Part shown: in pieces, positions 5,584-6,077 of the stretch
Position numbering within the stretch: the stretch's first letter is position 1
How the letters are laid out: each line of letters starts with the position of its first letter
Source: Treponema sp.
GTDB taxonomy: Bacteria > Spirochaetota > Spirochaetia > Treponematales > Breznakiellaceae
Direction: 5' to 3'
NCBI GenBank assembly: GCA_031269405.1
Contig: JAISZE010000142.1
Location: 1 to 6,077 of the forward strand
DNA: 6,077 nucleotides
Translations under genes and position numbers: made by a program
The notes under the pieces: model-generated
Told to the model about the DNA's origin: nothing
Databases searched by the model: none
What the model saw: the letters and a program-made list of their open reading frames with translations, nothing else

Positions 5584-6077
5584 ATGAAAAGACACGGTTT
5601 TGCCTGGGTTTTTCTGGTTTTCGGTTTGGCGGTTTTTTCCCTTTCCGCCCAGACACATGTGTCCGTCCCGCTGGACGATCCCGTTTATTACGTCCTGGAA
5701 ATGGCCCAGTTCCGCGGCCTCTGTGATCCTTTGCCTGCGGTAAAACCGTATTCACGGGCGGTTGTTTTGGCGGCTATCAACGAAATTCTCAGCGTTGAGG
5801 AAGGGCGTTTCGGGACTTTCGGCAATACCGAGCGGCAAATTTTAGAAGCTGCGAAGAGCAAATTTTCAAGAAAGGAGGCTGGCCCTGACTGGCGAAACGG
5901 AATTTACCGTTTCGAGACCAGCGGGAAAAGATCCGGGCTCCGTTTTTCCGGAGATTTTGGAATCAATTTTGATATTACCGGTTCCGGGGGATATTACCTC
6001 GAAGATGGTGATAAACACGTGGGCACCGACAGTTGGGCAACCTTTTATACCAACGGCGACATAGGGGAGTCTTTTTC
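5584..6077 (+). CDS. Exported, probable outer-membrane protein with Wzi-like N-terminus, 3' partial
   Basis: ATG 5584 opens a frame with no stop to the window end (164 full codons), so the C-terminus is missing. GGGGG ends five bases before the ATG. The product begins with a signal peptide: MKRH, a hydrophobic core over about 5-18, and a probable signal peptidase I site after SLSA (residue 22). Next comes a helical segment, about 31-95, with VYYVLEMAQFRGLCDPLPAV, then KPYSRAVVLAAINEIL and NTERQILEAAKSKF. After residue 104 strand-like pieces start (IYRFETSGK, LRFSGDFGINFDITG, WATFYTNGDIG), as expected for the first strands of a barrel. The order leader, short helical module, then strands mirrors the divergent gene at 3780-5441 and resembles what I know of Wzi capsule-assembly proteins. 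Alternatively it is an unrelated spirochaete surface protein. The shared control region suggests joint regulation with its neighbour. Confidence 0.78.
   Translation, partial: MKRHGFAWVFLVFGLAVFSLSAQTHVSVPLDDPVYYVLEMAQFRGLCDPLPAVKPYSRAVVLAAINEILSVEEGRFGTFGNTERQILEAAKSKFSRKEAGPDWRNGIYRFETSGKRSGLRFSGDFGINFDITGSGGYYLEDGDKHVGTDSWATFYTNGDIGESF

Noticed and set aside
5273..5755. A 160-codon minus-strand open frame crossing the divergent promoter region.
   Set aside because: It overlaps the signal-peptide starts of both divergent genes and is rich in basic and proline residues with no family resemblance.

Overview
The window looks like the chromosome of a spirochaete, most likely a Treponema of the higher-GC, termite-gut type. 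This is an inference from protein character: an archaeal-type CMP kinase next to a MutY-like glycosylase without an iron-sulfur cluster, a secreted protein resembling the Treponema family DUF6675, and outer-membrane barrels with spirochaete-style leaders. By-eye base composition is close to half GC, and AGG arginine codons are frequent. No mobile element, CRISPR array or rRNA was seen.

Layout. Positions 1-1299 (+) hold the 3' part of a cytidylate-kinase-like gene, then a MutY-like DNA glycosylase gene 6 bases downstream; the two look like one housekeeping operon. Positions 1304-1375 (-) are a tRNA-Gly(TCC) with its own promoter, running head-on into the glycosylase gene. From 5441 down to 1475 three genes lie on the minus strand: an outer-membrane beta-barrel with a weak Wzi-like character, a WbaP-type phosphoglycosyl transferase, and a secreted DUF6675-like protein whose start overlaps the wbaP stop (TGATG). 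From 5584 to the window end (+) is the 5' part of a second exported protein with an N-terminal layout like that of the first barrel.

How the genes may work together. WbaP would load the first sugar phosphate onto undecaprenyl phosphate in the inner membrane. The two exported proteins could act at the outer membrane in export or anchoring of the resulting glycan, and the DUF6675-like protein is tied to WbaP by translational coupling. The two divergent genes share a 142-base promoter region containing a near-perfect 30-base palindrome centred on a -10 element that both directions can use. This suggests a switchable surface-glycan locus. The enzymatic step is well supported; the system-level reading is inference.
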